From Streptomyces mashuensis (GTDB lineage: Bacteria; Actinomycetota; Actinomycetes; Streptomycetales; Streptomycetaceae): DNA of 64,000 bases. A program made the position numbers and the translations under genes. The first letter of the stretch is position 1. Every line of letters begins with the position of its first letter. Positions 22,086 through 29,523 of this stretch are shown here, piece after piece. The notes beneath the pieces were generated by a model. The model saw nothing but the letters and a program-made list of their open reading frames with translations, did not search any database and was not told where the DNA came from. Where the stretch lies: contig NZ_BNBD01000001.1 of assembly GCF_014654785.1 (NCBI RefSeq), positions 868,001-932,000 on the forward strand, in the 5' to 3' direction.

Positions 22086-24128
22086 GTGCTCAATGTGACG
22101 GAGCTCCTCAAGCGACTGGCGGTGGGCCGGGCCCTGCGCAGCGAGGAGCTGCACGAGACCCTGCTCCCCAAACGGCTGGCCCTGCCGATCTTCGCTTCGG
22201 ACCCGTTGTCCTCGGTGGCCTACGCCACCCAGGAGATCCTCCTCGTCCTCACCCTCGGCGGCCTCGCCTACCTCCACTTCACCCCGTGGATCGGGGCCGC
22301 CGTCGTGGCCCTGATGGTCGTGGTGGTGCTCTCCTACCGGCAGGTGGTGCACGCCTACCCCAGCGGCGGCGGCTCCTACGAGGTGGTCTCCACCAACCTC
22401 GGCCCCGCCGCGGGCCTCGTGGTCGCCGCCTCCCTGCTCGTCGACTACGTCATGACGGTGGCCGTGTCCGTCGCCTCCGGCGTGGACAACATCATCTCGG
22501 CGGTGCCGGCCCTCGCCGAGCACCGGGTGGCGATGGCCCTGACCTTCGTCGCCGTGCTCACCGGCGTCAACCTGCGCGGCGTCCGCGAGTCCGGCCGGGC
22601 CTTCGCGGCCCCCACCTACCTCTTCATCACCGGCGTCCTGGTGATGGTGGCCACCGGCCTGCTCCGCCACCTCCTCGGCCACACCCCGCTGGCCGAGAGC
22701 GCGGGCTACGGCATCAAGGCCGAACCCGGCGACGCCGGACTGGCCGGATTCGCCCTCCTGATGCTCTGCCTGCGCGCCTTCTCCAGCGGCTGTACGGCCC
22801 TCACCGGCGTGGAGGCCATCTCCAACGGCGTGCCGGCCTTCCGCAAGCCCAAGTCGAAGAACGCCGCCAACACGATGGCGATCATGGGGGCCATCGCCAT
22901 CACCATGTTCGCCGGCGTCACCGTCCTCGCGCTCGTGGCGAAGGTGCGCATCACCGAGGACCCGTGCCGGCTCACCGGCCTGACCGGCGACTGCTCCGCG
23001 CACACCCAGCGGACCGTCATCGCCCAGCTCGCCTCGGCCGTCTTCGGCGGCGACGGCAGCCCCGGCTTCTACTACATCCAGACGGCCACGGCCCTGGTGC
23101 TGATCCTGGCCGCCAACACCGCCTACAACGGCTTCCCGCTGCTGGCCTCCATCCTGGCCCAGCACCGCTACCTTCCCCGGCAGCTGCACAACCGCGGCGA
23201 CCGGCTGGCCTTCTCCAACGGCATCCTGGCCCTGGCCGTCGCCGCCGGCCTGCTGCTGTGGTTCTACCGGGCCAACGTCACCAGCCTCATCCACCTCTAC
23301 ATCCTCGGCGTCTTCACCTCCTTCACCCTCTCCCAGACCGGCATGGTCCGGCACTGGAACCGCGAGCTGCGCGAGGACACCGAGCCCGAGCAGCGCGCGC
23401 ACCGGCGGGTGGCCCGGGCCGTGAACGCCGTCGGCGCCGTCGTCACCGGCCTCGTCCTGGTGATCGTCCTGGCCACCAAGTTCGTCCAGGGCGCCTGGCT
23501 CGCAGTGGTCGCCGCCACGCTGCTCTGGCTCATGATGCGCGGCATCCGCCGCCACTACGACGCCACCGCCGCCGAACTCGCCGTCGTCGACCCCCGGTCC
23601 GAACTCGTCCGGCCCTCCCGGGTCCTGGTGATCGTGCTGGTCTCCAAGGTGCACAAGCCCACGCTGCGCGCCCTGGCCTACGCCCGGGCCTTCCGGCCCG
23701 ACAGCATGGAGGCCCTCACCGTCGCCGTCGACCGGGAGGAGACCGCCACCCTGGAACGGCAGTGGCGCGAACTCGACGTCGACGTGCCGCTGAAGGTCAT
23801 CGACTCGCCGTACCGGGAGATCACCCGGCCCGTCGTGGACTACGTGCGCTCGCTGCGCGGCACCAGCCCGCGCGACGTGGTGAGCGTCTTCATCCCCGAG
23901 TACATCGTCGGCCACTGGTGGGAGCACCTGCTGCACAACCAGTCCGCGCTCTGGCTCAAGAGCCGGCTGCTGTTCACCCCCGGGGTCATGGTGACCAGCG
24001 TGCCCTGGCAGCTGAACTCCTCGGCGCGCGCCGACCACCCGGCGGGCCGGGCGCCCGGCTCGGTGCGGCGCGGCGAGCCGGTCCGGCAGCCCCGGCCGCC
24101 GCGCCGCACCGACGTCGCCGCGGAGTGA
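22086..24128 (+). CDS. APC-superfamily potassium transporter, KimA-like
   Basis: 680 residues with about 12 membrane segments and a cytoplasmic C-terminal region. Many stretches parallel Bacillus KimA (YdaO): DPLSSVAYATQEILLVL, YRQVVHAYPSGGGSYEVV, LVDYVMTVAVSVASG, FSSGCTALTGVEAISNGVPA, ANTAYNGFPLLASILAQ and NRGDRLAFSNGI. KimA is a high-affinity proton-coupled potassium importer inhibited by c-di-AMP through its cytoplasmic domain. Potassium uptake is therefore likely here, although annotation pipelines may call it a general amino-acid permease. GTG 22086 was chosen because VLNVTELLKRLAVGRAL fits the family start. There is no Shine-Dalgarno sequence, and a short palindrome precedes the start. 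Confidence 0.85.
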   Translation: MLNVTELLKRLAVGRALRSEELHETLLPKRLALPIFASDPLSSVAYATQEILLVLTLGGLAYLHFTPWIGAAVVALMVVVVLSYRQVVHAYPSGGGSYEVVSTNLGPAAGLVVAASLLVDYVMTVAVSVASGVDNIISAVPALAEHRVAMALTFVAVLTGVNLRGVRESGRAFAAPTYLFITGVLVMVATGLLRHLLGHTPLAESAGYGIKAEPGDAGLAGFALLMLCLRAFSSGCTALTGVEAISNGVPAFRKPKSKNAANTMAIMGAIAITMFAGVTVLALVAKVRITEDPCRLTGLTGDCSAHTQRTVIAQLASAVFGGDGSPGFYYIQTATALVLILAANTAYNGFPLLASILAQHRYLPRQLHNRGDRLAFSNGILALAVAAGLLLWFYRANVTSLIHLYILGVFTSFTLSQTGMVRHWNRELREDTEPEQRAHRRVARAVNAVGAVVTGLVLVIVLATKFVQGAWLAVVAATLLWLMMRGIRRHYDATAAELAVVDPRSELVRPSRVLVIVLVSKVHKPTLRALAYARAFRPDSMEALTVAVDREETATLERQWRELDVDVPLKVIDSPYREITRPVVDYVRSLRGTSPRDVVSVFIPEYIVGHWWEHLLHNQSALWLKSRLLFTPGVMVTSVPWQLNSSARADHPAGRAPGSVRRGEPVRQPRPPRRTDVAAE

Positions 24129-24141
24129 CGCCCCGCCGGGG

Positions 24142-25143
24142 TCAGGTCCCGGCGGCCCGCTCGTAGAGGGCCTTGACCTCGTCGCCGAAGTACGGCCCGA
24201 ACATGCGGTTGGGCAGGAACGTGTAGCCGAAGCTGTTCACCGACGCCTGCAGGCCGGTGCCGCCGGCCTCGTCGAACGAGGCGAACCAGGGGCCGCCGCT
24301 GGAGCCGCCCGTCATGTTGCAGCCGAGCCCGTGGTCCTGCGTCAGCAGGAAGTCCTTGCTCGACCTGCCGGAGCAGTGGATCAGCTTGGTGCCGTCGTAC
24401 GGCGAGGCGGCCGGGAAGCCGAACGCGTACATGTCCTCGTTGTACGCCCCGTTGAACTGCACGCCCTGGCCGCCGACCACGTCGGTGAGCCGCTTGCCGT
24501 CCAGGGTGCCGACGACGGCGGCGCCGACGTCGTAGTTCATCTCCTCGCTCGCCTCCCACTGCGGGGTGGTGAGGGTCTTGCTCGCCGTCCAGGTGCCGTA
24601 GGGCGTCTGGCCGTCGTGGTAGCCGGGCACGAACGTCCAGTTGGTGTGCCAGCTGCCCTGGTACTTCACGCAGTGCCCGGCCGTGAGGACGGTGCTGCCG
24701 TTGGCGCTGGTGACCGCGTCGCCGGAGCAGGAGGCGTTGCGGCCGTTGAAGGTGAAGAACACCCGGCCCGAGGTCTTCACGATCGCGCCGCCCCCGGTCC
24801 ACGGCCCACCGGGCTGCGGGAAGCTGCGGAGCTCCGGGGCGGGAGCAGTGGGGGCCGTGGGGGCGACGGTGGCCGTCGCGCCCTGGTGCCGGGGCGCCGC
24901 CGCGGTGCCGGCCCGGGGCGCGGGCAGGTCCAGCGGGGTGGCCGAGCGCATCCGCTCGGGCGTCCAGTAGTCCCGTACCCGCTGCTGTGCCGCGGCCGAG
25001 GCCGCGAGCGGGGGAGAGGCAGCGGGGCCGGCTGCGGGACCGGGGGCGGGGGCCGCCCCCGCCGGCGCGGTGGCCGCGGCCGTGGCCAGCAGGGTCCCGG
25101 CGGCCAGCAGGGCACCGGCGGTCGTACGACGGGAACGTCTCAC
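24142..25143 (-). CDS. Secreted V8/trypsin-like serine protease
   Basis: 333 residues. A signal peptide (VRRSRRTTAGALLAAGTLL, then an AGA-rich cleavage region near residue 30) precedes a propeptide-like stretch that includes YWTPERMRSA. The catalytic triad is visible: His in LTAGHC, Asp in MNYDVGAAVV, and Ser in GGSSGGPW. Four or more cysteines suit an exported protein. GTG 25143 has AAGGAG at 7-nt spacing. The YWTPERM segment also occurs in the second protease at 58263-59207 (YWTPARM), so the two are paralogues. Inverted TTGAC repeats lie upstream. Confidence 0.92.
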   Translation of the reverse strand: MRRSRRTTAGALLAAGTLLATAAATAPAGAAPAPGPAAGPAASPPLAASAAAQQRVRDYWTPERMRSATPLDLPAPRAGTAAAPRHQGATATVAPTAPTAPAPELRSFPQPGGPWTGGGAIVKTSGRVFFTFNGRNASCSGDAVTSANGSTVLTAGHCVKYQGSWHTNWTFVPGYHDGQTPYGTWTASKTLTTPQWEASEEMNYDVGAAVVGTLDGKRLTDVVGGQGVQFNGAYNEDMYAFGFPAASPYDGTKLIHCSGRSSKDFLLTQDHGLGCNMTGGSSGGPWFASFDEAGGTGLQASVNSFGYTFLPNRMFGPYFGDEVKALYERAAGT

Positions 25144-25221
25144 GCGCGTACTCCTTCCGCCATGGCCGCGCCGTCCGCGCGCGGCCGTCGCGGTGAGCAG
25201 GGTGCCACGCCACCACGTGAA

Positions 25222-25239
25222 TTGACAGGGGCGCGTCAA
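25222..25239. promoter_or_regulatory. Inverted repeat TTGAC-n8-GTCAA
   Basis: TTGAC (25222-25226) and GTCAA (25235-25239) flank 8 nt, 79 bp upstream of the protease GTG. Its half-sites match those of a second, longer palindrome at 25304-25332 in the same divergent intergenic region, suggesting a shared regulator. The TTGAC could also be a -35 element. Confidence 0.4.
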
Positions 25240-25303
25240 GAGCGGCGGGTCGTCGGGGTGCTGACCAGCAGCGGAGGGGCGGGAGTTGACGTGTTATCTT
25301 CAC

Positions 25304-25332
25304 CGAATTGACGGGACCGGCCCGTCAATTCG
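25304..25332. promoter_or_regulatory. Perfect 12-bp palindrome upstream of the FMN reductase gene
   Basis: CGAATTGACGGG and CCCGTCAATTCG are separated by 5 nt. The palindrome lies 85 bp before the FMN reductase ATG and is AT-richer than its surroundings. Probably an operator. It is less likely to be a terminator, because no gene ends just upstream. Confidence 0.5.
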
Positions 25333-25416
25333 GGGGGATCACCGGTGCGTTCACGTGCGCTGCCGGGCGCATCGCCCTGCCGCCACGACTTCTTTCTCGT
25401 AACGGGAGACCGCACC

Positions 25417-26010
25417 ATGAACGCCATCGACACCCCCGCGACCGGCACCGAGGCCGTCCGCATCCTGGCTATATCCGGCAGCCTCCGCGCCGGCTCCGTC
25501 AACTCCGCCCTGCTGCGCGCGGCGGCCGCACTGGCCGGCCCCGAGGTCAAGGTCGAGCTGTGGGACGGCCTCGCCACCGTGCCGCCCTTCAGCGAGGACG
25601 ACGAGGCCGCGCCCGGTGCCGCCGTCGAGGCGCTGCGGGCCGCCATCACCGACGCCGACGCCCTGCTCTTCGCCACGCCCGAGTACAACACCTCGATCCC
25701 GGGCCAGCTGAAGAACGCCCTCGACTGGGCCTCCCGCCCCTACGGCGCCGGCGCGCTGACCGGCACCACCGCCGCCGTCATCGGCGCCAGCCCCAGCGGC
25801 TTCGGCGCCAAGTGGGCCCAGGCCGAGCTGCGCAAGGTGCTGTCCGCCTGCGGCGCCCAGGTCGTCGGCGAGGAGCTGTGCGTCGCCAAGGCCCACACCG
25901 TTCTCGGCGAGGACGGCCTGCCCACCGACGAGGAACTGCGCACCGCGCTGACCGGGCTGGTCGGCACGCTGGCCGAGGCCGCCCGCGCCGCGAAGGCCGC
26001 CGCTGCCTGA
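25417..26010 (+). CDS. NADPH-dependent FMN reductase (flavodoxin-like quinone/chromate reductase family)
   Basis: 197 residues. The FMN-phosphate loop is ISGSLRAGSVNSALLRAA (about residues 19-36). TPEYNTSIPGQLKNALDW is the hallmark of the NADPH-dependent FMN reductase family. VIGASPSGFGAKWAQAELR follows as expected. Such enzymes reduce quinones, chromate or azo compounds with NAD(P)H and often serve in oxidative defence. GGGAG precedes ATG 25417. The palindrome upstream suggests a dedicated repressor, and a strong hairpin closes the transcript. Confidence 0.92.
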   Translation: MNAIDTPATGTEAVRILAISGSLRAGSVNSALLRAAAALAGPEVKVELWDGLATVPPFSEDDEAAPGAAVEALRAAITDADALLFATPEYNTSIPGQLKNALDWASRPYGAGALTGTTAAVIGASPSGFGAKWAQAELRKVLSACGAQVVGEELCVAKAHTVLGEDGLPTDEELRTALTGLVGTLAEAARAAKAAAA

Positions 26011-26031
26011 GCCGTGCCCCGGTGATTCCCC

Positions 26032-26065
26032 GGGGCCGTGCCCGGCGAGCGCCGGGCACGGCCCC
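26032..26065 (+). terminator. Intrinsic terminator after the FMN reductase gene
   Basis: Perfect 15-bp inverted repeat, left arm GGGGCCGTGCCCGGC, loop GAGC, 22 bp after the stop codon. Confidence 0.85.
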
Positions 26066-26261
26066 GTCGTGCTCTACGCGCTTCGCGCGTCGCGGCGTTC
26101 GCAGGTGGCCTGATTCGTTCGCACACGAACGAGCCGGAGCCGGAACATCGCACGCCGTAACCGATCCGGTGGGAACATCATTCCGCCGTTGGTGCGGTGA
26201 CAGGAGTGCCGGCAGGAGTCAAGAGGGGCCTCGTCGCCTCCGCCATGAACTGGGGGCCGAT

Positions 26262-27116
26262 GTGGCAGCGGATCAGGCGTCCGTCATCTCCGGGTGGGTC
26301 CTGCCCGCCGTCGTGTGCGCACCCGTGACGTGGGTGTGCCTGGTGTTCCGCTTCCGCGGGGAGGGACGGCTGCTGGGCAGCGTCCGCTCGGCGGCGCTGG
26401 CGCTCTGCGTGGCGCTGTGGACCTCCGGCATGGCCGCCGTCGCCGGTGGGCTGCTGCTGCCGCACGCGTCCAGTGTGCCGCCCGCGGCGCTGGGCGTCGT
26501 GACGGGCTGGGGCGTGGGCCCGCGGGGCCGCGGCGAGCAGGGCGGCGGGCGCGCCGCGCTGGCGGTGCTGACCCTGGGCAACTCCCTGCTGCTGCACCAG
26601 CTCGCGCTGCGGCTGCGCACCGACCGGGCCGAGTGGTGCGAGCGGATGGCGCAGGGCTTCCCCGACTGCTGGGACCTGGACGCCTTCGCGGCCGACCTGC
26701 GGGCGCACCTGCTGCTGCGGGTGGACGTGCCGGGCCGGGCCAAGGGGGCGCGGGCGGCCGTGCGGCGCGAGATCACCGAGCGGCACAAGGAGGTGCGGGC
26801 CGCCGCCCAGAAGTGGATCACCCTGGAGACGAAGGTGCAGAAGGCGTGCGACGAGCAGGGGCGCGCGCCCGGCCGCGAGGAACTGCGCCAGCTGCGGCGG
26901 GCGTTCGGCGAGGCGGAGCAGTACCTGACGTACCTGCTGGAGCTCGCGCACGCGCACGGCAAGCGGAGCGACGCGGCCCGCCTGCGCGAGCTGCGGGCCC
27001 GGTACGTGCCGGCCCGGGACGGCCGGGACGGGGACGGTGACGGGCGCGGCGACCGGGACGACACCTCGGGCGCGGCGCGGGAGCCGGAGAACGCGCCGCC
27101 GGTAGCCAGGGGCTGA
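26262..27116 (+). CDS. Hypothetical membrane protein with helical C-terminus
   Basis: 284 residues. Two clear and one or two weaker hydrophobic segments lie in the first 115 residues (WVLPAVVCAPVTWVCLVF, ALALCVALWTSGMAAVAGG, ALAVLTLGNSLLLHQLAL). A charged, probably coiled-coil region follows (ITERHKEVRAAAQKWITLET), and an Asp/Gly/Arg-rich tail ends it. The organisation recalls the MAB_1171c-type putative transporters, and a true member is at 61039-62268, but the C-terminal domain signature is not convincing here. GTG 26262 has GGGGG six nt upstream. Convergent with the XRE regulator gene. Function unknown. Confidence 0.6.
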   Translation: MAADQASVISGWVLPAVVCAPVTWVCLVFRFRGEGRLLGSVRSAALALCVALWTSGMAAVAGGLLLPHASSVPPAALGVVTGWGVGPRGRGEQGGGRAALAVLTLGNSLLLHQLALRLRTDRAEWCERMAQGFPDCWDLDAFAADLRAHLLLRVDVPGRAKGARAAVRREITERHKEVRAAAQKWITLETKVQKACDEQGRAPGREELRQLRRAFGEAEQYLTYLLELAHAHGKRSDAARLRELRARYVPARDGRDGDGDGRGDRDDTSGAAREPENAPPVARG

Positions 27117-27205
27117 GGGCGGGCCGTCCGGGGGCGCTGCTCAGTGGCGCCGTTCGGTGGCCGTGCTCGGCGACGCCGCTCGGCGGTGCTGCTCGGTGGC
27201 GCCGC

Positions 27206-27571
27206 TCAGCGGCGTGACGAGGGCGCGGCCGGGTGGAGCGGGGCCGGTTCGGCCGGTTCCGTCAGGGCGGGTTCCGCGGTGGCCGGCTCGCGGCGCGCGG
27301 GGGTGTCGTGGAAGGTGATCTCCACGCGGGCGTCGAGGGCGTCGGCGACGGCGGCCAGTGAGTGCAGGGTCAGGTTCTCCCCGCCGGAGAGGATCTGGCT
27401 CACCCGTCCCGGGGAGACGCCCATACAGTCGGCCAGATCCTTACGGGTCATGCCGCGCTCGGCCAGGAGGCCGGCCAGGGAGGCCGTCGCCTGCCGTGCC
27501 AGCCGGGGGCCCGCCGCCCCGGCCGCTCGGTCGTCTTCCCCGTACTTCGCCACGGAACGCCGCCAGGCCAT
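27206..27571 (-). CDS. XRE-family helix-turn-helix regulator
   Basis: 121 residues. A central HTH (about residues 35-90) reads LLAERGMTRKDLADCMGVSP followed by GRVSQILSGGENLTLHSLAA. The VEITFHD segment after it and the Pro/Glu/Ala-rich tail are typical of HigA-like antitoxin regulators, but no toxin gene is adjacent on the same strand. GGGGGTAGCAC precedes ATG 27571. A TTTAGC/GCTAAA palindrome about 80 bp upstream may be its own operator. Confidence 0.85.
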   Translation of the reverse strand: MAWRRSVAKYGEDDRAAGAAGPRLARQATASLAGLLAERGMTRKDLADCMGVSPGRVSQILSGGENLTLHSLAAVADALDARVEITFHDTPARREPATAEPALTEPAEPAPLHPAAPSSRR

Positions 27572-27956
27572 GTGCTACCCCCACGTGCGATGCGGATGCC
27601 TCTTGTGCGATGCCTCTTGCCGGTACCTCTCGCTGATGAGCATGCCACCTTTAGCGTTAGCTAAAAGCCACTCGTGGGGAATCCTGCCGCCGCGTGTCGC
27701 GGAGGGGGCCCTTCCCCACCGGATGACCAGGGCATTCGGCAGAACCATCAAGTTCCGGCCAGATTTGCGGAGTTCACCCGTCCAGGGGCGCGCAGGGGTG
27801 TGCGCACGGAGTCTGGCCAACCCCGCGGGCGCCTCCTACGATGCGAACGCTCCCAGCCCGGCCGGGGCGGCAGGACGTTTCATGCTTTGACATGTGCATG
27901 GCACATCTTACGCCTCGGTTCCCGCAGCGACAACCGAGACAACCGATTGGAGCACC
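27572..27956. other. Intergenic region between XRE regulator and DUF4360 gene
   Basis: About 385 bp with no convincing gene. It is less GC-rich than its surroundings and holds the TTTAGC palindrome at 27650-27665. It should also contain the divergent promoters for the XRE gene and the secreted DUF4360 gene. An 81-codon minus-strand open frame here lacks coding bias and was rejected. Confidence 0.6.
27650..27665. promoter_or_regulatory. TTTAGC-GTTA-GCTAAA palindrome, probable XRE operator
   Basis: A perfect 6-bp inverted repeat with 4-nt spacer, unusually AT-rich for this genome, 79 bp upstream of the XRE regulator start. The size and symmetry suit autoregulation by a small XRE dimer. Confidence 0.5.
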
Positions 27957-28607
27957 ATGCCCACCGGTCTCTTCACAGCGGGCGCCCTCGCGGCGTTGCT
28001 CGCCACGCCGCTCGCCACCCACAACCCCTCGGTCATCACCAACCCGCCGCCGGACAAGATCGTGATCGAGGTCGCCACGGTCAACGGCTCGGGCTGCCGG
28101 GCGGGCACCGCCGCCGTCGCGGTGTCCCCCGACAACACGGCCTTCACCGTGACATACAGCGACTACCTGGCCCAGGTCGGCGTCGGCTCCAAGCCCACCG
28201 ACTTCCGCAAGAACTGCCAGCTGAACCTGAACGTGCACGTGCCGCAGGGCTTCACCTACGCGATCGCCGCCGCCGACTACCGGGGCTTCGCCAAGCTCGA
28301 GGCGGGGGCGACCGGCACGGAGAAGGCGTCGTACTACTTCCAGGGCTCGCCCGTGACGACGCCCAGCGCCCACACCTTCACCGGCGCCTACGCCGACAAC
28401 TGGCAGATCACGGACAGCGTCCCGGTCGCCGCGCTGGTCTGGCACCCCTGTGGCGAGCTGCGCAACTTCAACATCAACACCGAGCTGCGGGTGAACGCGG
28501 GCACCTCCGACCCGTCGAAGACCACGAGCTTCATGACCATGGACTCGACCGACGGCAGCATCAGAACGACCTACCACCTCGCGTGGAAGGAGTGCCCGGC
28601 GAAGTGA
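27957..28607 (+). CDS. Secreted DUF4360 protein
   Basis: 216 residues. A short signal peptide (MPTGLFTAGALAALLATPLA, cleavage near 20-22) is followed by a beta-rich extracellular domain. Conserved features of DUF4360 are visible: VATVNGSGCRAGTAAVAVSP, FTVTYSDYLAQVG, RKNCQLNLNVHVPQGF and HPCGELRNFNINTELRV, with paired cysteines. No enzymatic role is established for the family, which is common in Streptomyces and in fungi. GGAG precedes ATG 27957. A 13-bp hairpin follows, so it is probably monocistronic. Confidence 0.9.
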   Translation: MPTGLFTAGALAALLATPLATHNPSVITNPPPDKIVIEVATVNGSGCRAGTAAVAVSPDNTAFTVTYSDYLAQVGVGSKPTDFRKNCQLNLNVHVPQGFTYAIAAADYRGFAKLEAGATGTEKASYYFQGSPVTTPSAHTFTGAYADNWQITDSVPVAALVWHPCGELRNFNINTELRVNAGTSDPSKTTSFMTMDSTDGSIRTTYHLAWKECPAK

Positions 28608-28623
28608 CGGCCACGGCCGTACG

Positions 28624-28650
28624 GGTTCCCGGGCCGCCGGCCCGGGAACC
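28624..28650 (+). terminator. Intrinsic terminator after the DUF4360 gene
   Basis: GGTTCCCGGGCCG and CGGCCCGGGAACC, a perfect 13-bp stem around a single C (in practice a slightly larger loop), 16 bp after the stop. Confidence 0.8.
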
Positions 28651-28826
28651 TCGCCGGCCGTACGCCTTCGTGGCCCCGGTCACAACGATTTCGGCCCGCC
28701 GTACCCGGCCCCACCTGCGGTGATCGCAAACTGTCAGATAACGGTGACGCTCAGGGTATAGACCTTTGGCGGGAAGCGAGCGACTGTGGGGAAAACCCTC
28801 ACACCTCCGGACAGCATCCGAGCCCC

Positions 28827-29363
28827 ATGCCTCCCTTCAGTCGCGACACGGCCCCCCTCGCCGCCTGGCCGGCTCCGCCCCGGCGGCTCGACGGATTCCG
28901 GGGCGCCGGCTTCCCCTCCTGCTCCCACAGCCCCGTCGCCCCCTGGACGCTCCGCGGTCTGCCGCCGGGCCCGCCACCCGCCCGCTCCCTCACGCTCCCC
29001 CCGGTCACCACGTCCGTGGCCGTCGCCCGCCGGTTCACCCACCGGCTGCTGACCGAGTGGGGGCTGCCGGAACTGGCCGACGACGCCACCCTGCTCCTGT
29101 CGGAGCTGGTCACCAACGCGATCGTGCACGTGCCCGGGGACGCCGGGGACGTCCGCGTCGCCGTCAGCCGTACCCCCGGCCACCTCGTCGTCCAGGTCAG
29201 CGACCGCGGCGGCCGCCTGCCGCGGTGCGCCGAGGCCGGCGCGGACAGCGAGGGCGGGCGCGGCATGTGGCTGGTGGAGCAGCTGGCCGCGGCCTGGGGC
29301 CACCACGCCGCCGCGGGCGGCAAGACCGTCTGGTTCGCGCTGCCCCTGCCCCCGGGCGCCTAG
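28827..29363 (+). CDS. RsbW-like ATP-binding protein (anti-sigma/serine kinase family)
   Basis: 178 residues. The first 55 are Pro-rich and of unknown role. Then comes a GHKL ATPase fold: N-box LLLSELVTNAIVHV (about 90-103), G1 motif SDRGGRLP, and G2 motif GGRGMWLVEQLAAAW. Proteins of this class in Streptomyces bind or phosphorylate anti-sigma antagonists, or act as orphan kinases. The SpoIIE-type phosphatase gene immediately downstream on the same strand is its natural opponent. No clear ribosome-binding site precedes ATG 28827, so the true start could lie inside the Pro-rich stretch. Confidence 0.88.
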   Translation: MPPFSRDTAPLAAWPAPPRRLDGFRGAGFPSCSHSPVAPWTLRGLPPGPPPARSLTLPPVTTSVAVARRFTHRLLTEWGLPELADDATLLLSELVTNAIVHVPGDAGDVRVAVSRTPGHLVVQVSDRGGRLPRCAEAGADSEGGRGMWLVEQLAAAWGHHAAAGGKTVWFALPLPPGA

Positions 29364-29523
29364 CCGGTCTCCGCCGTCCGGCCCGGTGCGGGCTGCGCGG
29401 CGGGGCCGATCGGGGGGAACATGGAAACGCTGCGGCGTGACGGACGAGGAGAGGACGACGGAGGGCCGGGCCGCCGGCACGAGGCCGCCGCACCACCCCG
29501 AGCGGGCGGAGGGAGGACCTCGC

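Noticed and set aside
27575..27820. An 81-codon minus-strand open frame upstream of the XRE regulator, considered as a missing toxin gene.
   Set aside because: No coding bias, no ribosome-binding site and no toxin-like motif; it runs across the AT-rich palindrome that looks like an operator.
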